A stretch of 64,000 nt of DNA from Trichobilharzia regenti (Eukaryota; Platyhelminthes; Trematoda; Strigeidida; Schistosomatidae), in assembly GCA_944472135.2 (NCBI GenBank), contig OX235270.1, positions 55,061,267-55,125,266 on the forward strand, in the 5' to 3' direction. Under the pieces are notes generated by a model. That model saw nothing but the letters and a program-made list of their open reading frames with translations. It was not told the origin of the DNA and searched no databases. This document shows positions 33,181 through 45,560 of the stretch, piece after piece. Position 1 is the stretch's first letter; every line of letters begins with the position of its first letter. The position numbers and the translations under genes were made by a program.

Positions 33181-35480
33181 TCTAACAATGAGGGTCAGAG
33201 GAGTGCCGTATAAGATCTCTAATTTTTAGTTTGTCTCATACTCCTTCTAACTCGTTGTTGACAAAAAATTTGTTCAGCAGAGATGAGAAGATTTTCGAGG
33301 TAGGACCATTTCTAATTTCAGTCAGGAGACGGTTCCAAATACAGTGGTATTCCACATTGAGGGAATTGGATCTGTATTTTGCATGACAGCAGGTTACCTT
33401 GAAAGAAGATGTATTTCTGAAATTATATTTCTTAGGTCAACTAAAAGTAAAGTCGCTATGGGGAAAATATATAAGCCCTTTAGTCATCTAAATTTAATTT
33501 GCAGGCTGAACTTCGGTCGTCTGATCCATAAGGGTTCAAGGTCGAATGGTACATCTGTCATAGTAAGAAATGCAAAGATTTTCAACTACTAGTCATTTAG
33601 TAAGCGCCGTTTGCAGACTTTCTTATTTGCACCTGTCGTTTATGGAGGCACTGTGATAGGGGGACAAATTTCAAGTAATGGTCTTATGCATAACCTGCAC
33701 AGCATAACTTTGGACTCATATGTCTTAAAGTTTTGGAATAAAAACCCAGGGAGCCTTTTTACTTTTGATACTTAAAATTAAACATATTCTGTGGAGCTAA
33801 ATTCTGGAGCGTATTTCAAACGAGGAATATGAATGTTATGTAGGGAGATGTAAATTTCAGATGAAATGTTTTTGGAGCATAGCGCACTACGTTTTTCAAC
33901 GTCAAACCTCATTTTACACCTGTTACACCATAAGTGGACGTCATCAATATCATCCTGAATCCTGTCAAATAGGCGTGACACGTTATTCCTGAGTGAACAA
34001 TACACTATTTGGACGTCATCAGCAGATAGTAAAGGTCTGTCGTGTTTAATAATATCGTAAATGTCATTGAAATATAACGGGAATAACCGTGGACGAAGGA
34101 CACTAACTTGTATAAATCCACCTGTTATCCGGACGGGATTGGATGTGTGGAGACCCGATCTGACCATTTACGTTCTATTGCTTAGATAAGAACTTAGCCA
34201 GCTTTACAATGAACACTGGATCCCATAAAACCGGACTTTTAGTATTAACAGTCGATGGCTCACAATGTCAAAATATAGTATATAGTTACTGTGATCGCAC
34301 CAGAATTTTTATGTAAAACGTGATCGAAAAATCGTAAATGGAATGTCGTGCAGGAACGTGACTTCATGTAACCATATTAATAACGACTGATAAGTTTCTT
34401 TTGAGAGAGGAAGTAGAAAACTGCACTTTTCAATCTTCTACAGATCCCTTTAAATAATGGAAGTTTGAATTATGTGTCTGTAACTCATGGCGTTGAACGT
34501 GAATCTGGCTTATAGCTAGGGGTAATGTGCGGAGTTTTCCATGCATATGGATATGTCCCACTGGATGGAGAGTGAGAAAACACTTTAAGAACAATAGAAA
34601 TCTCTTCACCACCGTACCTAAAAAAGTTGAGTGGATCGTATCAGGAGCAGTGTTGTTTGAAATTTCAGGGGAAGCGATTGTTTTTCTAATATTACCCAGA
34701 GAAAGGCCAATAATTTCTAAAGCGCTTTGTGAATGTAGGGGGAATGGAGGTTGTGGCTCCGCATTATTATTATAAGTGTAGGAGTGTGAGAAGAAAAGGT
34801 TTGGAAGTTGATAAATTATTTTAGGGTCTCTAGCAATCTCACCGTTTTCCAAAATGAATGTTATAACCTATATATATATATCCTATACGAGAGTTTAGCC
34901 TTTTGTAGTAAAACCTGCAGATTGCAGTATGTTTAGAGCTGCCTTCCAGAGCTGCATTTTCTAGTCCGAGTAAAACTGTGCACTTATTTTGTCTTTATTC
35001 GAGATAATTGTCCTGCAAATTCACAAGACATGAGAAGTCATTTCTTCTGTGGTACTGTCGATGCAGCCTTCGCAGTTCAGCCCTTAAATTTTCAGGAACG
35101 AAGCATTTTATGTTTCCGCTTGAGTTCTGTTTACATTCAGGAACAAGTTGATAAAAGCATATGAATACTTTTGGAAAAGGCTAGTAGGATAGTGTTTATG
35201 TTGTCGCTAGAGCAGATTAGGTCTCAGTCTAAGATTCATCTGAGGGAGTTAGATACGTCCCACCTAGCTTTTCGGAAGCACACAAACGTTTTGCGCAGGG
35301 TAGAACGTTTTAGTGAGTGAAGCTTAATATTGAAGGAGCAGATTTTGGTATTAAGGTCACTACGTGGCAATGGTTGGCTTATGTCTATAGTAGATACAAC
35401 GATGTCTTTCAAGAAAACTAAGCCCATAACATTGTGATTTCGAACGAGCCTTAAAATACTTTGTGTTCACCCACATAACT
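33181..35480 (-). mobile_element. CR1/Jockey-like LINE fragment, decayed, unit 1
   Basis: The minus strand has a reverse transcriptase core at 33778-34167: a degraded GVPQGSVLGPLLF block (GFIQVSVLRPRLF), YFNDIYDII, and the FADD site changed to SADD. Upstream (34430-34852) ALEIIGLSLGNIRKTIASPE and SNNTAPDTI match the region before the RT. Downstream (about 33200-33600) LEPLWIRRPKF corresponds to LDPLWTRRLII of the LINE at 58905-63216, so the two belong to related families. Many stops. It is inactive. Confidence 0.7.
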
Positions 35481-35705
35481 CCACTATATATAAGAATTTA
35501 CCTTAGCGGGTGGTACCACTGATGGCTTTCCATGATATTTCAGGGATGTAAAAAACACCAATGACTTTAAAAGTGAAGTTTAATTAAGAAGTGTAGTGAA
35601 AGACTGCAGCTATTTCCTTTGGTAGTTCACTGTCGTGGTCATGTGGGCTATAGACGCAACTTATAATAAAATTTGTTGTCCAGTGATGTAGTGTGTCTCC
35701 CAGTT

Positions 35706-36400
35706 TTTTGTTATTATTGCCCCCTTGGGTTCCTAGTGGAACATAGGGCTTCAACTTCACGTCTCCACTTGCTCCTGTCTTCTGCTGTACTTTTCACCTC
35801 TATCCGTGTTAGTCCATACTCTTTCAACTCGTCTTCACACCATCTCCTCCATGTCACCCTTGCACTGACGTCCCACTCGCCGCTTCCCTTTGGGCCTGGT
35901 TCCACTCGAGCAATGGCCTGACGCACCGACCGGCCTCCTTAGCAAGTGTCCAATCCATCTCTACTCTCTCCTGCATATTTGTTGGTTGGCGATTGCTTCT
36001 TGCCTGTTGGTTTGTTCCCATGGTTCCTTGTAGGTGATTCTCTCCGACCCGGCTATCTGATCCTCAGTATAGATCCAGCGAAGACAGTTGTTAATAAAGG
36101 TCTGCAACAGGCTGTTGGAAATATTCTTTGTGACCCGCCCGCCAAGTTTCTGATCCGTATAGGAGAACTGACTGGCTTGACGTTTGTATTGAAAATCCGA
36201 CTGAATTTTGTTGTTGATGCTGGCTGAGTGACGAGGATTTCCAGATTGGTTTCAGGTTGATGAATGTGTTTCTCGCCTTCCCGATTCTCGCGCGATTTGA
36301 CGTCCTTGTCCGTTCCGACTACCTGTAGTTGAGACAATGCTCCCTCCCTAGATAAGTGAATGAAGTAACCTCTTTCAAATCCCCCCGTTGACGGTGATGG
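35706..36400 (-). mobile_element. RTE-like LINE 3' fragment, unit 1
   Basis: It matches 2330-3010 over its length: VTWRRWCEDELKEYGLTRI at 35714-35926 and ILRIR…SSPIRIRNLAGGSQ upstream, with the same 3' end next to TTATTATTG. It is truncated at both the start and inside. Confidence 0.8.
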
Positions 36401-36625
36401 ATTTGAAAGATTACTAGATTACTGGCATGCTAGTATTCTAGCTGGTCCCAAGACCGGTTTAAAAGGGAGGGTTGGGTAGTGGTGCTAGAAACTCCACCCA
36501 AAAAACTTAACCAAATTGCTAGAAAAACTTTCAGGAATATATGTATTAAAAATTATGTTTATAAATAAAGTGAAAACTGATACAAGTAAATAAAGACTAA
36601 TCCATAATGGAATTGTCAATCACGT
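36401..36625. other. Unassigned spacer, unit 1
   Basis: 225 bases of A/T-rich sequence between the RTE fragment and an LTR. Nothing recognised. Confidence 0.4.
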
Positions 36626-36973
36626 CTCAAAAACCGTTAACACCCATCCCTTGCTCCGCCGGGCCTCACGCTGTCCCTCGAAGCCTTTAAGAAACGCTTA
36701 GTACTAACGGACGCAAATACCAGAACACAAATTGGAAACTCGACAATTCTTTATTCTAAAACCAACATATAACCACCATAATAAACTAAGGTCTGAGAAC
36801 AAATATTACAACAATAAATCACGATATTACTTCTAACAGTTTTTATCTAGGTCTTCTCTGAACAGTGACTGATGAGACGATGACTGTCGTATTGATGCCT
36901 CCGCGAAAATTGGGGAAGTTGATTTTGAGCGAACAACCATGAATTGATCGTTCAATCTTCAACTACATTGACA
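36626..36973 (-). mobile_element. BEL/Pao 3' LTR, minus orientation, unit 1
   Basis: It starts with TGTCAATGTAG at 36973, right after the inverted polypurine tract (CTCCCCACCG on the plus strand at 36974). It is about 348 bases, more diverged from the LTR at 21469 than the copy at 31545 is. Confidence 0.75.
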
Positions 36974-37760
36974 CTCCCCACCGAAAAAGGGGTCCATCCC
37001 ATTTTTCCATCACGACCAATACACGTTGACTTGGATGCCGCTGCGAGAACCTGGGTCACACGGACAGAGCTGAAATGGAAAACAAACAGAAAAGCCAACA
37101 CACCACAAGCATACTCACAGCACAATCTCACACATCAATGACAACCTGTGCCTTCCAGTTAAAGGCATCCTCTTGACACATCCTCTTGCAACACAATCAC
37201 CACTTGCTAGAGTGACTCTTGCAGAATGCAACGTGACCATGGCAGCACCTCACGATACTCTACGCACATCCTCTTATTCACTCACTACCAATTACCACTG
37301 CAATCACTTGTCACTCATTCTGCCTTAGTTCTAGTAACGGTGACGTATGCGAGCCTCAGTCGTTTACACTCTCGCTCCCCGGCGTGTGGGACCGCAACTA
37401 ACAATTATCTCCGTATGCATTTCATTCTCAGCAATAGCCTAGCCTCCCCGGCGTATACGACCCAACTGTTGTCTCTAACATCAATCAATTCATTCACGGA
37501 TGTAGAAGACTCGAAACAACTTCAGAAATAATCACGACGAAAAATTTAACAAAATTATGCAATAAAAACAAGGTACGAAAACAACGAGTAAACACAATGA
37601 ATCCAAAATCACAAATTGATATGACACACCACACGTATATACAAACAGTACAAATAACCTAGCGGATCATGTCTTGATGAAATTCCTTTGAAGAATCGCA
37701 GGACTTACACCAGTACGCCTGAGACCCTTCTCACGTTGACGATTGTAAGTTGTGGAATGT
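36974..37760 (-). mobile_element. BEL/Pao 3' region, minus orientation; start of right inverted arm, cut by the unit junction
   Basis: It is the inverted copy of about 30660-31448 and nearly identical to it. The sequence breaks off at 37760 inside a tandem-repeat module, where unit 2 begins. In unit 2 the corresponding sequence continues without a break into the right flank. Confidence 0.8.
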
Positions 37761-38350
37761 TAATGGTGTTTTTGTAGTCGCCACCATCGTCTTTAAGGTA
37801 CACTCAGCTGAAAACTACCAACATTACCAAATAATATTATGTTCGTTGCTTCCACTAATAATTATATCAGGTTATATTAAATACCGTTCATAAATGCCTA
37901 TTGAAGTTAGGAAACCCTATAATATCGAGAAGAAAAAATGAAGCTTTGCGTACTAATTAGCCTGGGAACAAGTATGTAATTCAAGTGACTCGCTAATCTT
38001 CTTCCTCGTGAAAATTTGAATCCAAATCGGAGGTACATCAGAATAAAGGTCGTCCATGTTTCTGCAAGTAATTAGGAAGATATTCAAGTCACTTATTTCA
38101 GCCACCTACACCGATACGGGTACTTGCATGTTTAATTTACATTATATGGTCTATACTGGCTAAGTATTGACAGAGAGTTATGAACCAAGGTCTGGTGGTC
38201 AGCATAATAAAAACTCATTGTCAGGGTAATTTTAACTACACATTCACTCTCTATATCTTTGTACAAAAAAGTTATTTTGTAACATAAGGAATGCGAATTA
38301 TTCCGCGGTGTACAATACTCATACGGTTTTAAAAGTTTGAAAAGGCTTAC

Positions 38351-38440
38351 CTCCAGCAATAGGATTTAGTTTTAAATCAGATGTATCACTTCTTCTATCT
38401 TTAAAGTGTCTTCTGAAATCCATAACAGGTTTAGACGACT
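38351..38440 (-). CDS. erg: ERG-type exon after PAS (90 nt), unit 2 copy
   Basis: Identical to 20331-20420, with intact acceptor and donor. Phase 1-1, so its last base can pair with the first two bases of the unit 1 PAS exon to give an Asp codon and keep the frame. Confidence 0.8.
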
Positions 38441-38602
38441 CTGAAAATGTAAGTACAATAATTACGAGTACTTGGAGCATTTGAACGACTGCCAGTCTTC
38501 GGCATATGATTAGGACTTCTGTTTACGCGGAACGACTTAAGCTGCCACCTTGTGTATAGACTCGGCCCTTAATAAAACAGTCAGGTCAGTTTAGCACACT
38601 AC

Positions 38603-38989
38603 TTTTGTTAATATGAGATGTCTGCGCATCACTGACTTCCTCTCTGAAGAAAAGCAAATATAGGGGTAATCCACCATTTTCATCGCGAACAGGCGTTACG
38701 ACAATGCGGAAAGATATGACACAATCTAAAAGTAGCCAAATAAAGGAAATGAACCTACTGTCTCTGGAATACAGGTTCATGCATATTTCTGTCTCATTAG
38801 GTTGATTAAGAGAAGCCAGAAGTGCTTCCATAGATCCAGGAGTGGTTTCAGGACCGTAAAACACGGACAAGGCGGAAGACTTGAACATAAGTTGGCCTTT
38901 TGTGTATCGAAGAAGATCACAGAGCCCATCACTACAGTATATAATTGGTCTGGATGGCAAAGAGGCGTTTGCTACGATGAAGTTTTCAT
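38603..38989 (-). CDS. erg: ERG-type exon: PAS domain, unit 2 copy
   Basis: Identical in protein to 20583-20969. The only base change seen (38882-38884 region) is synonymous in a Ser codon. Splice sites are intact. In transcription order this copy comes before the unit 1 copy, so a transcript could carry either one or both PAS modules. Confidence 0.83.
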
Positions 38990-38991
38990 CT

Positions 38992-39488
38992 TTAGGGTGG
39001 ATAAGAAAAATAAAGTGAACTTACATTGCGAATCAAAGTTCCTGATAAGAGTGACGATGTAAGTGTTGTGTGGTGCAATGTGACCTCTTTTAATCGGCAT
39101 AGTTGCAAACCAATAAAGGTTTGAAACTACGACTTGAGGCTCTCAACCCAAGCGTGTTCCCCTCCAATTCAGAATAGGCGCTCCATCTACAACCTTCAGA
39201 ATTGCAGTGACATAAGCATTCTAAATTGACTTGAAGAAAGAATAATGTTTATATACACTGAAGCTGTTTTTCACTTTCAGATAGAAATTTTCCGATGCAT
39301 AACTGCTTTTCATGCCTCTTCTATCTCATCATAGGAAATTCCGATATTTATGTTAATAATCAAAAAGCCCTACAAAACTGGGTTGCTTACTAATTCCATA
39401 GTCATCCATCTGAATCCATGAAACTTACATTTTAATGTTTCATGAGTAACTAGCAATCGTCTATTAGTATTTTGAAAAGAGGTGTAGA
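38992..39488. other. ERG intron, unit 2, nothing recognised
   Basis: Copy of 20972-21468. Confidence 0.6.
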
Positions 39489-39795
39489 TGTTGTTGAAGA
39501 TTGAACGATCAATTCATGGTTGTTTGCTCAAACCCAACTTCCCCAATTTTCGCGGAGGCATCAATACACCAGTCATCGTCTCATCGGTCGCTGTTCAGAA
39601 AGAAGTCAGCAGAAAACCGTCAGAAACCCTAGTTGTAAGATTGTTTATATGTTGGTGTTACAATAAAGAATCATCGAGTCGCCAATTGGTGTTTTGGTTT
39701 TTGCGTCCGTTAGTACTAAGCGTTTCTGAGAAACTTCAGGGAACAGCGTGAGCCCGAGTGCAGCAAGAGCTGGGCATTAACGGTTTACGAGACTT
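39489..39795 (+). mobile_element. BEL/Pao 5' LTR, unit 2
   Basis: Copy of 21469-21775, no difference noticed. Confidence 0.8.
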
Positions 39796-39951
39796 GGCTG
39801 GCAGTTTCTGACGGTACAACGTCAGATTTTAAACGGTTTTGAACAGTTGTCACGACTTTGGATAGTCACCGTTCATCTTTCCTGGTGCCGGTCAAGTCCT
39901 CTTTGAACAAGCAATATCTGGAACATTTTTGGAATTTGCTCAAGTTCAACA

Positions 39952-41067
39952 ATGCCTGGGTCAAAGAAGGGACAGAGTATCTTGGATGCAAACAGGAAAG
40001 AAAGTCATGTTGACTTGTCCGTTAATTATAACGATGTGTCTGATGTTAAGCATGACATGGTTGATGTTATTGTTTCGCCGTTCAGGGATAATAGGAATAT
40101 CAAACTCCCTAAATTTGAACCACGGTGTTTCGATGGAAACCCGGCTGATTATTTACCATTTGTAAAGGAGTTTGAGATCTTGCTGAGTAGTTTTTTATTA
40201 AGTGATGAATTGAAATTGATGTATTTGACGAGGTATTGCACTGGAGATGCTGCAAGAGCTATACAGTGCTGTAAGTTTATGAAGCCAAAAGAGGGCTACG
40301 ATGAGGCTATGAGCATATTACGTCAAAGGTTTGGAAGACCTTCGATGATTGCAGGGAAATTATTCGAGGCTGTTAAGGGTAGTGGTGGTCAATTACAGGA
40401 TGACTCCCAGGCACTCACTGAGTTTTTAGATAATTTGCTAATTTACAAGAATGGAATGATTTCGATGAATCACATGAGTGATCTCAACTCGAGTTTTATA
40501 CTAGAAGTAATAGCAAGACGCCTACCTACTCAACTGCAAAGGAAGTGGGTGAAGATAAGCTCTCGTATGGAGGATGAGGGTAACGAGCCAAAATTTGATG
40601 ATATCCTGAAACTGGTAAACGATAGTGTCAATCAGTCTATGAGCAAGTTTGCCAGTCTATTGCATCTCACCCCTAGAATAGAGCAGTCTGAGAGCAAAAT
40701 GCAATCGTTGATGACGAAAGGGCCTCAGAGCGGTGGATATCGAGAAGGCTTCATGATGTCTAGTAATGCATATAAACCTAATGAGTGTAACAGGTTTCGT
40801 AGTACATCCTCAACAGATGAGTTACAAGATGCAAGACAAGCACGGTTGTGTTTTACACGTTTGCGAGAGGTGCATACAAAGGTGAACTGTGAACCAGTGA
40901 GTGAGTTCAGTGATAAGCTCAATGTAAACTCCAGGTCTGACTCTGAGTTGTGTGACGATGACGGTGTGGTCAAGAAGTCTGTAGTTGCAACTGGTAAGCC
41001 ATTGTTGAATGGTATGCCAAAGAAGAGAGTTAGAGTGTCAGAGTCCAGTTCTAACCCCATAAGCTAA
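39952..41067 (+). CDS. BEL/Pao gag-like protein (371 codons), unit 2
   Basis: Copy of the frame at 21932 with Ser144 and Asn211 in place of Asn144 and Ile211. The knuckle again lacks its second Cys (Arg303). The same TAA ends the frame and the same downstream continuation is open. Confidence 0.88.
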   Translation: MPGSKKGQSILDANRKESHVDLSVNYNDVSDVKHDMVDVIVSPFRDNRNIKLPKFEPRCFDGNPADYLPFVKEFEILLSSFLLSDELKLMYLTRYCTGDAARAIQCCKFMKPKEGYDEAMSILRQRFGRPSMIAGKLFEAVKGSGGQLQDDSQALTEFLDNLLIYKNGMISMNHMSDLNSSFILEVIARRLPTQLQRKWVKISSRMEDEGNEPKFDDILKLVNDSVNQSMSKFASLLHLTPRIEQSESKMQSLMTKGPQSGGYREGFMMSSNAYKPNECNRFRSTSSTDELQDARQARLCFTRLREVHTKVNCEPVSEFSDKLNVNSRSDSELCDDDGVVKKSVVATGKPLLNGMPKKRVRVSESSSNPIS

Positions 41068-41478
41068 CAAGGTATTACTAGTCAGAGTGAAGGTATAAAA
41101 TCTTTAGGGATTTGTGAGGAAGAACCCAAATCATCTACTGCTGTTATTAAAGAGTTTGAAAATGATGAAGTCGACCAGATAGATGATGGTAAATTGAATA
41201 TTCGTGATAATGATCATGATACTTCACAGTTGTCTTTGGTTGATCATTATGAGATGAGGGATATGCCTACTACTGCTAAGTTAAATAAAGGTTCTGTACA
41301 ACTACAACGTGAAGTAGAATTGAACGCAGATGCAGTTCCAAAAGGTGTGCATACTTGTGAGACCGTCAGTGTGATTGATCAGCGTGTAGCCCACCTATCA
41401 TCAGATGATAGTGCCAAACCCGAACTAGTAGTGAAAGACAGCAGTGGTGGTAATCTTGCAGTCAGACAACTATCTTAA
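41068..41478 (+). pseudogene. BEL/Pao gag-pol continuation after a nonsense codon, unit 2
   Basis: Copy of 23048-23458, same frame as gag. Confidence 0.6.
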
Positions 41479-41541
41479 AGCCGAACAACAACAGCTTCTG
41501 ATCCACCGCTAAGTTCATCAACTGGTATCAATCAGTCGTCG

Positions 41542-42570
41542 TTGGTGTTGTCATCCACAATGAGAAGGACGCTCATTAACTCCGGTATCTTGTGCAATGA
41601 CTATGATAGTATTGGTGCATTTGAAAAGACGAAAGATATTGCTCGCTTTAGAGAGGATAAGTCAAGTGTAAACAAAAGAGTAATTGTTAAATTGACTTGC
41701 ATGAATAAAAGCATTTCTAGTTTGGAGTTACTATTTAAATGTTATTCTCTTTGGTGTAAATTACTCTGTTTCTACGCTTGGTTGACAAGATACGTCGTGT
41801 CTTTGTTCGTCATCTATATTCTACGATACAATAATATGGGCGTGATACCGTTCAGACTTGAGAATATAGCGGATAGAAGGAAATCAGCAAATGAACTCTG
41901 CGACGATGCCAGCCATAGAGGTGGGCTATGGGAAAGACTTATAGGAATTATCAAGCGTATTTTAAGCTCCATAATTAAAAACCAGAGTTTGAATGACGAA
42001 ACGCTGGAGACATTTTTTTGTGAAGCTGAACGAATATTAAATGACCGGCCGCTATCACCTGTGAGGGACGACGTCAAGGATTTTGATGTGTTAACCCCAA
42101 ATAAATTATTGTTATTGAGAGGCAACCCTGGCATAGAGGACTCAAGCGGGGAAGGAATACCTACGATTAAAAGATGGAAACAAGCCAGGCACATGAAAGA
42201 TATATTTTGGAAAAGATGGCTAAAGGAGTATGTTCTAACACTGCAAACCAGAGACAAGTGGAAAAAGTTGTGCCGAAACTTACAGGTTGGTGACATAGTA
42301 TTAGTAGCAGATAAATGTGTCACAGGTAGATAGCCTTTGGGAGTGGTAGATAGGCTACTCTGTAGTGGTGACGGATTGGTGAGGACGGTTGAGGTGAGAA
42401 CAAGTTGTGGTATGTTGGTGCGAGATATTAGGAAACTGTGTCTGCTGGAAGGTGCTGAGATTCGAGAGTCGGAGGATGAACCACTTGACGATTTTAATAA
42501 TAATAATAATAATGATTTACTTTATTCCAAAAACAGTACTTGTGATACAGATTGGAATTTTCAGCATTAA
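41542..42570 (+). pseudogene. BEL/Pao integrase C-terminal part, unit 2
   Basis: Copy of 23522-24550, with the same TAG in place of a Trp codon at 42331 and the same loss of protease, RT and RNase H. Confidence 0.85.
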
Positions 42571-43668
42571 TCACAATATTGCATCTAATTTCCTCAAATT
42601 ATAAATAAAAATTAATCACACAGAAAAATTTCCACATTTACAATAGAGGTAGTGTCAAAAACATGCAGCATATAAAATGGAAATAGCAATAATAATGATA
42701 ACAGCTAGGGTAGTAATAATAATAATAATACAAGTGAAAATTGCCGTTGGCTTGTGTCACACAGTATTGGCAATGTGGTATAGAAATCCTAACATGTTTA
42801 AAAATATTGAATATAATGTTCTTTCTACATGATATGGTGAAGGAAAAAAACATAGATTACAGCCGTCATGGAGATAAGTTGGTGTTTGCAATTATGAGAG
42901 TAAAACAGAGAATTAACAGGACCATAAATATAATAGAAGTAATAAAAGTAAAACTTGAAGGTATGTAAGGATGGATGGAGGAAATTGTTTATTTACTAGA
43001 TGAAAAAAGGTTAGTTAATTCTTGCCTGACACTATTTTCATCACATAAAATACGTGCCAAGTATGGTATCATAGAATTCTTATACTTAGACGTGCGAGCA
43101 TACAGTTTTCTGAAGTTACTCCTTGTTCTACCTGAGGAGATGCAAGGTGAAAGGAAGCTGAGGGTAAAGCGGATGCTCCAAGTCAGACAAAATCCCTTTA
43201 GCAAATTTATTGCATGAAGTCAAGTAGGCCTATCGACAACGACGTTAACTATGTGGTCCACTGGGACACCACTCACTCTACTGACAGTCTTCAGTATTCT
43301 ACGAATTGTGACATAGTCTTTTTTAAGCAAACCAGGAAAGAATAAGGGTGAGCAATAAAGAAGAATAGGTAGGATGCAAGAGTTTACGAACTGTAGGATG
43401 AGGGGTTGAGTTATACCCGAGTGTCTTAACTTCTTAATGTAAAATGTCAAGCGGAATATTTTACTGGAGATTGCTAAGACATGGGAAGACCAGGAGAGAT
43501 CAGAAGAGAGAATGAGTCCAAGATACTTAATTTCTGATTTGATTCCAATATCATTGTCGACAATTTTACAAGTGTCATGAGAATCGATGACTTCTCTTAA
43601 CTGTCGTTTACATCTTAAGCTGAAATCAACAGTTTGACACTTAGAATCTAGGGCGTCAACCTGAGAAG
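42495..43668 (-). mobile_element. LINE 3' fragment in BEL/Pao element, unit 2
   Basis: Copy of 24475-25648. Confidence 0.75.
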
Positions 43669-44405
43669 AGTTGTTGGCGTACTGTTGTAAGTCCTACAAT
43701 TCTTCAAGGGGTAGTGCATCGGTGAGCAGCCCAATGTGCTTAGAGTGTTGTTTTGTACATATGATCATGTTGTATGTATCGATTTGTTATCATCTCTCAC
43801 CTATCTGTTGATTAATTATATTTGTGTTCGAACCTTTCTCCTCTTGGATCATCAACCTGAGAAGGAGTGTAGACGTACTGCTGTAAGTCCTATAGTTCTT
43901 CAAGGGTAGGTCGTCGAGGCGGAATCCACAACAAGTGATGTATTGATTGTACATACATTTGTGTTAAAAAATTGAATGGGTTCCAATTCATCTAATTGTT
44001 GGTTTATTTATGGTTGTCGCATTGTGTGAATCATATTGTAATGTTATTTTAAGTACTTCTTAAGTCGTTTCTAGTCTTCTAAACTTGTGAACGAATCGAG
44101 TGATGTTAGAGTCATTGTTTGCGATTTAATATGCCGGGGAGGGGATTGTGCCAGAGTTATATAAAGCAACCAACACTTCGTGAACCAGATCAGTGGTGAT
44201 ACTGTCTACAGAGAGTGTAGATTCCACGCGCCGGGGAGAGCGTGTCGGTGTGATGTGGTGTGCTTGCTGTGTGTTGGGCTTTTTGTCTTGCTTTTCGATT
44301 TTAGCCTAGTCCTGGTTAACTCAGGTTCCCGCATTGGCAGTTCAGTTGATGGTTATGGGCGCTATGAAAAAAAGGGATGGACCCTTTTCTGCCGGAAAGT
44401 TTCAT
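43656..44405 (+). mobile_element. BEL/Pao 3' region with tandem repeats, unit 2
   Basis: Copy of 25636-26385, with module starts at 43656 and 43852. Confidence 0.65.
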
Positions 44406-44660
44406 TGGAGGTAAAAACTGAACGTTTGTTTTTGGAACTGGTAGCCATTGTTGGGCAACTCGAAGGCGCGAATGGTTCGATCGTGTGCAAGTTCGAAGAG
44501 GACGACCAAAAACGAATAAAAGTACTCCATAGATTTGTCGAAAATATTTGTTTATAGACTTTTACTGTTCTCAGCTTTAATTGCAACACAATATAACTTC
44601 TTTCTTGCAATAGTGGTGTTTTGGAGTTAAAATCGAAGAAAGTACATAGTTTTATCGGTG

Positions 44661-44865
44661 CGGAGCGTCTTCGTAACAATAGGAACTTAGGGATAAGTTC
44701 CTTGACAACATGAATGTGTTCGAGACGAGCGTCAGGGATAAGAAAGGTGCCAAGTGGGCTTTTGTTGTGTCTCACTACCTTGCACTTTTGGCAAGCTAAG
44801 TACTTCTTTATTAATACCAGGCCAACAAAACTGACTAGTTACGAGCTTGACGGTACGAGAGGGTG
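44661..44865 (-). pseudogene. Ty3/Gypsy integrase remnant, unit 2, with a 20-bp deletion
   Basis: Copy of 26641-26865, but about 20 bases around the NKEVREW/CQKC part are missing. Unit 1 and the right inverted arm both keep these bases, so the loss happened in unit 2. Confidence 0.72.
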
Positions 44866-45055
44866 ATTATATATATTTCTTCATGTTTATGCAGGAACAT
44901 ACCAATTGTACAGGCATGGATAAGTTATTATATAAATTACACAAAATTTGATGTATAATGGATTTACAGTTTGGTTGTTCTCTCTGGCATCAAAGTCAGT
45001 CGGAACAGTCTGCTATAAAGTTTGTTTGTGTAGCACATAAAGAGATATAGAAATA
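44866..45055 (-). mobile_element. 190-bp LINE 3'-tail insertion, unit 2
   Basis: Copy of 26866-27055. Confidence 0.75.
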
Positions 45056-45560
45056 TAGTTCGAATACCTGGGTGGGGTAAGCCATGCAACGTATTGAAGA
45101 CGTTACGGCGATAACTTTTAGGCACTATGGAGCGAGGAGTACTCGTGGAAGTGTAACACATATTAGTATCTCCTCCCATACCTCTGGGTTCCACGACTAA
45201 TTGCAGTGTTGTTTTCTACAACTTATGCTGAAGTTCGGTATTTTCTTTCTGAAGAGGAGCCAGTTTCAAGAGGTCTATGGCATCAGCGAGAAGGAAAATC
45301 CACTGAATAGGTTTGCGTAAACCTACGTTCAGATAGACGTATTTCCTACCAAACTTTGCAATTAGTTTTCCATTTGCAGCCTATAAGTTGAAGGTAGATC
45401 CTTTCTGTCGATCTGCCGCTGTAGCAGGATGAACGTTGACTTCGGCGCCTGTGTCGACTAAGTACTGTGTCTGATTGATTGCATCGCGAATATAAAGTAC
45501 GCGGCTAGCCCCACCGGCAGCGGTTGACGCTAACGCCTGCCAGCAGAATAGTTTCCCATA
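45056..45560 (-). pseudogene. Ty3/Gypsy protease joined to integrase start, unit 2
   Basis: Copy of 27056-27560, including the DTG active site. Confidence 0.78.

Larger units (their letters stand above)
19741..37760. repeat. 18-kb tandem duplication, unit 1
   Basis: This unit recurs head to tail at 37761-55753. Corresponding points are offset by 18020 bases on the left and 17993 on the right. Left flank, unit junction and right flank share the trinucleotide TGT at the breakpoints (19738-19740, 37758-37760, 55751-55753). Differences I noticed are a few single-base changes, small indels in TA runs, 1-bp and 5-bp indels near 31181 and 31236, and a 20-bp stretch at about 26780-26800 absent from unit 2. 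Such near identity suggests a very recent duplication or an assembly duplication. Confidence 0.93.

Noticed and set aside
36860..36890. CTGATGAG strings (also 10469 and 13073) as possible hammerhead ribozyme cores, since schistosomes have hammerhead SINEs
   Set aside because: No matching GAAA at the right distance with a stable stem II at any of them.
37226..37531. 101-codon frame, also at 55219 and inverted at 30891
   Set aside because: It lies in the non-coding 3' part of the BEL element and is preserved only because the arms are nearly identical.
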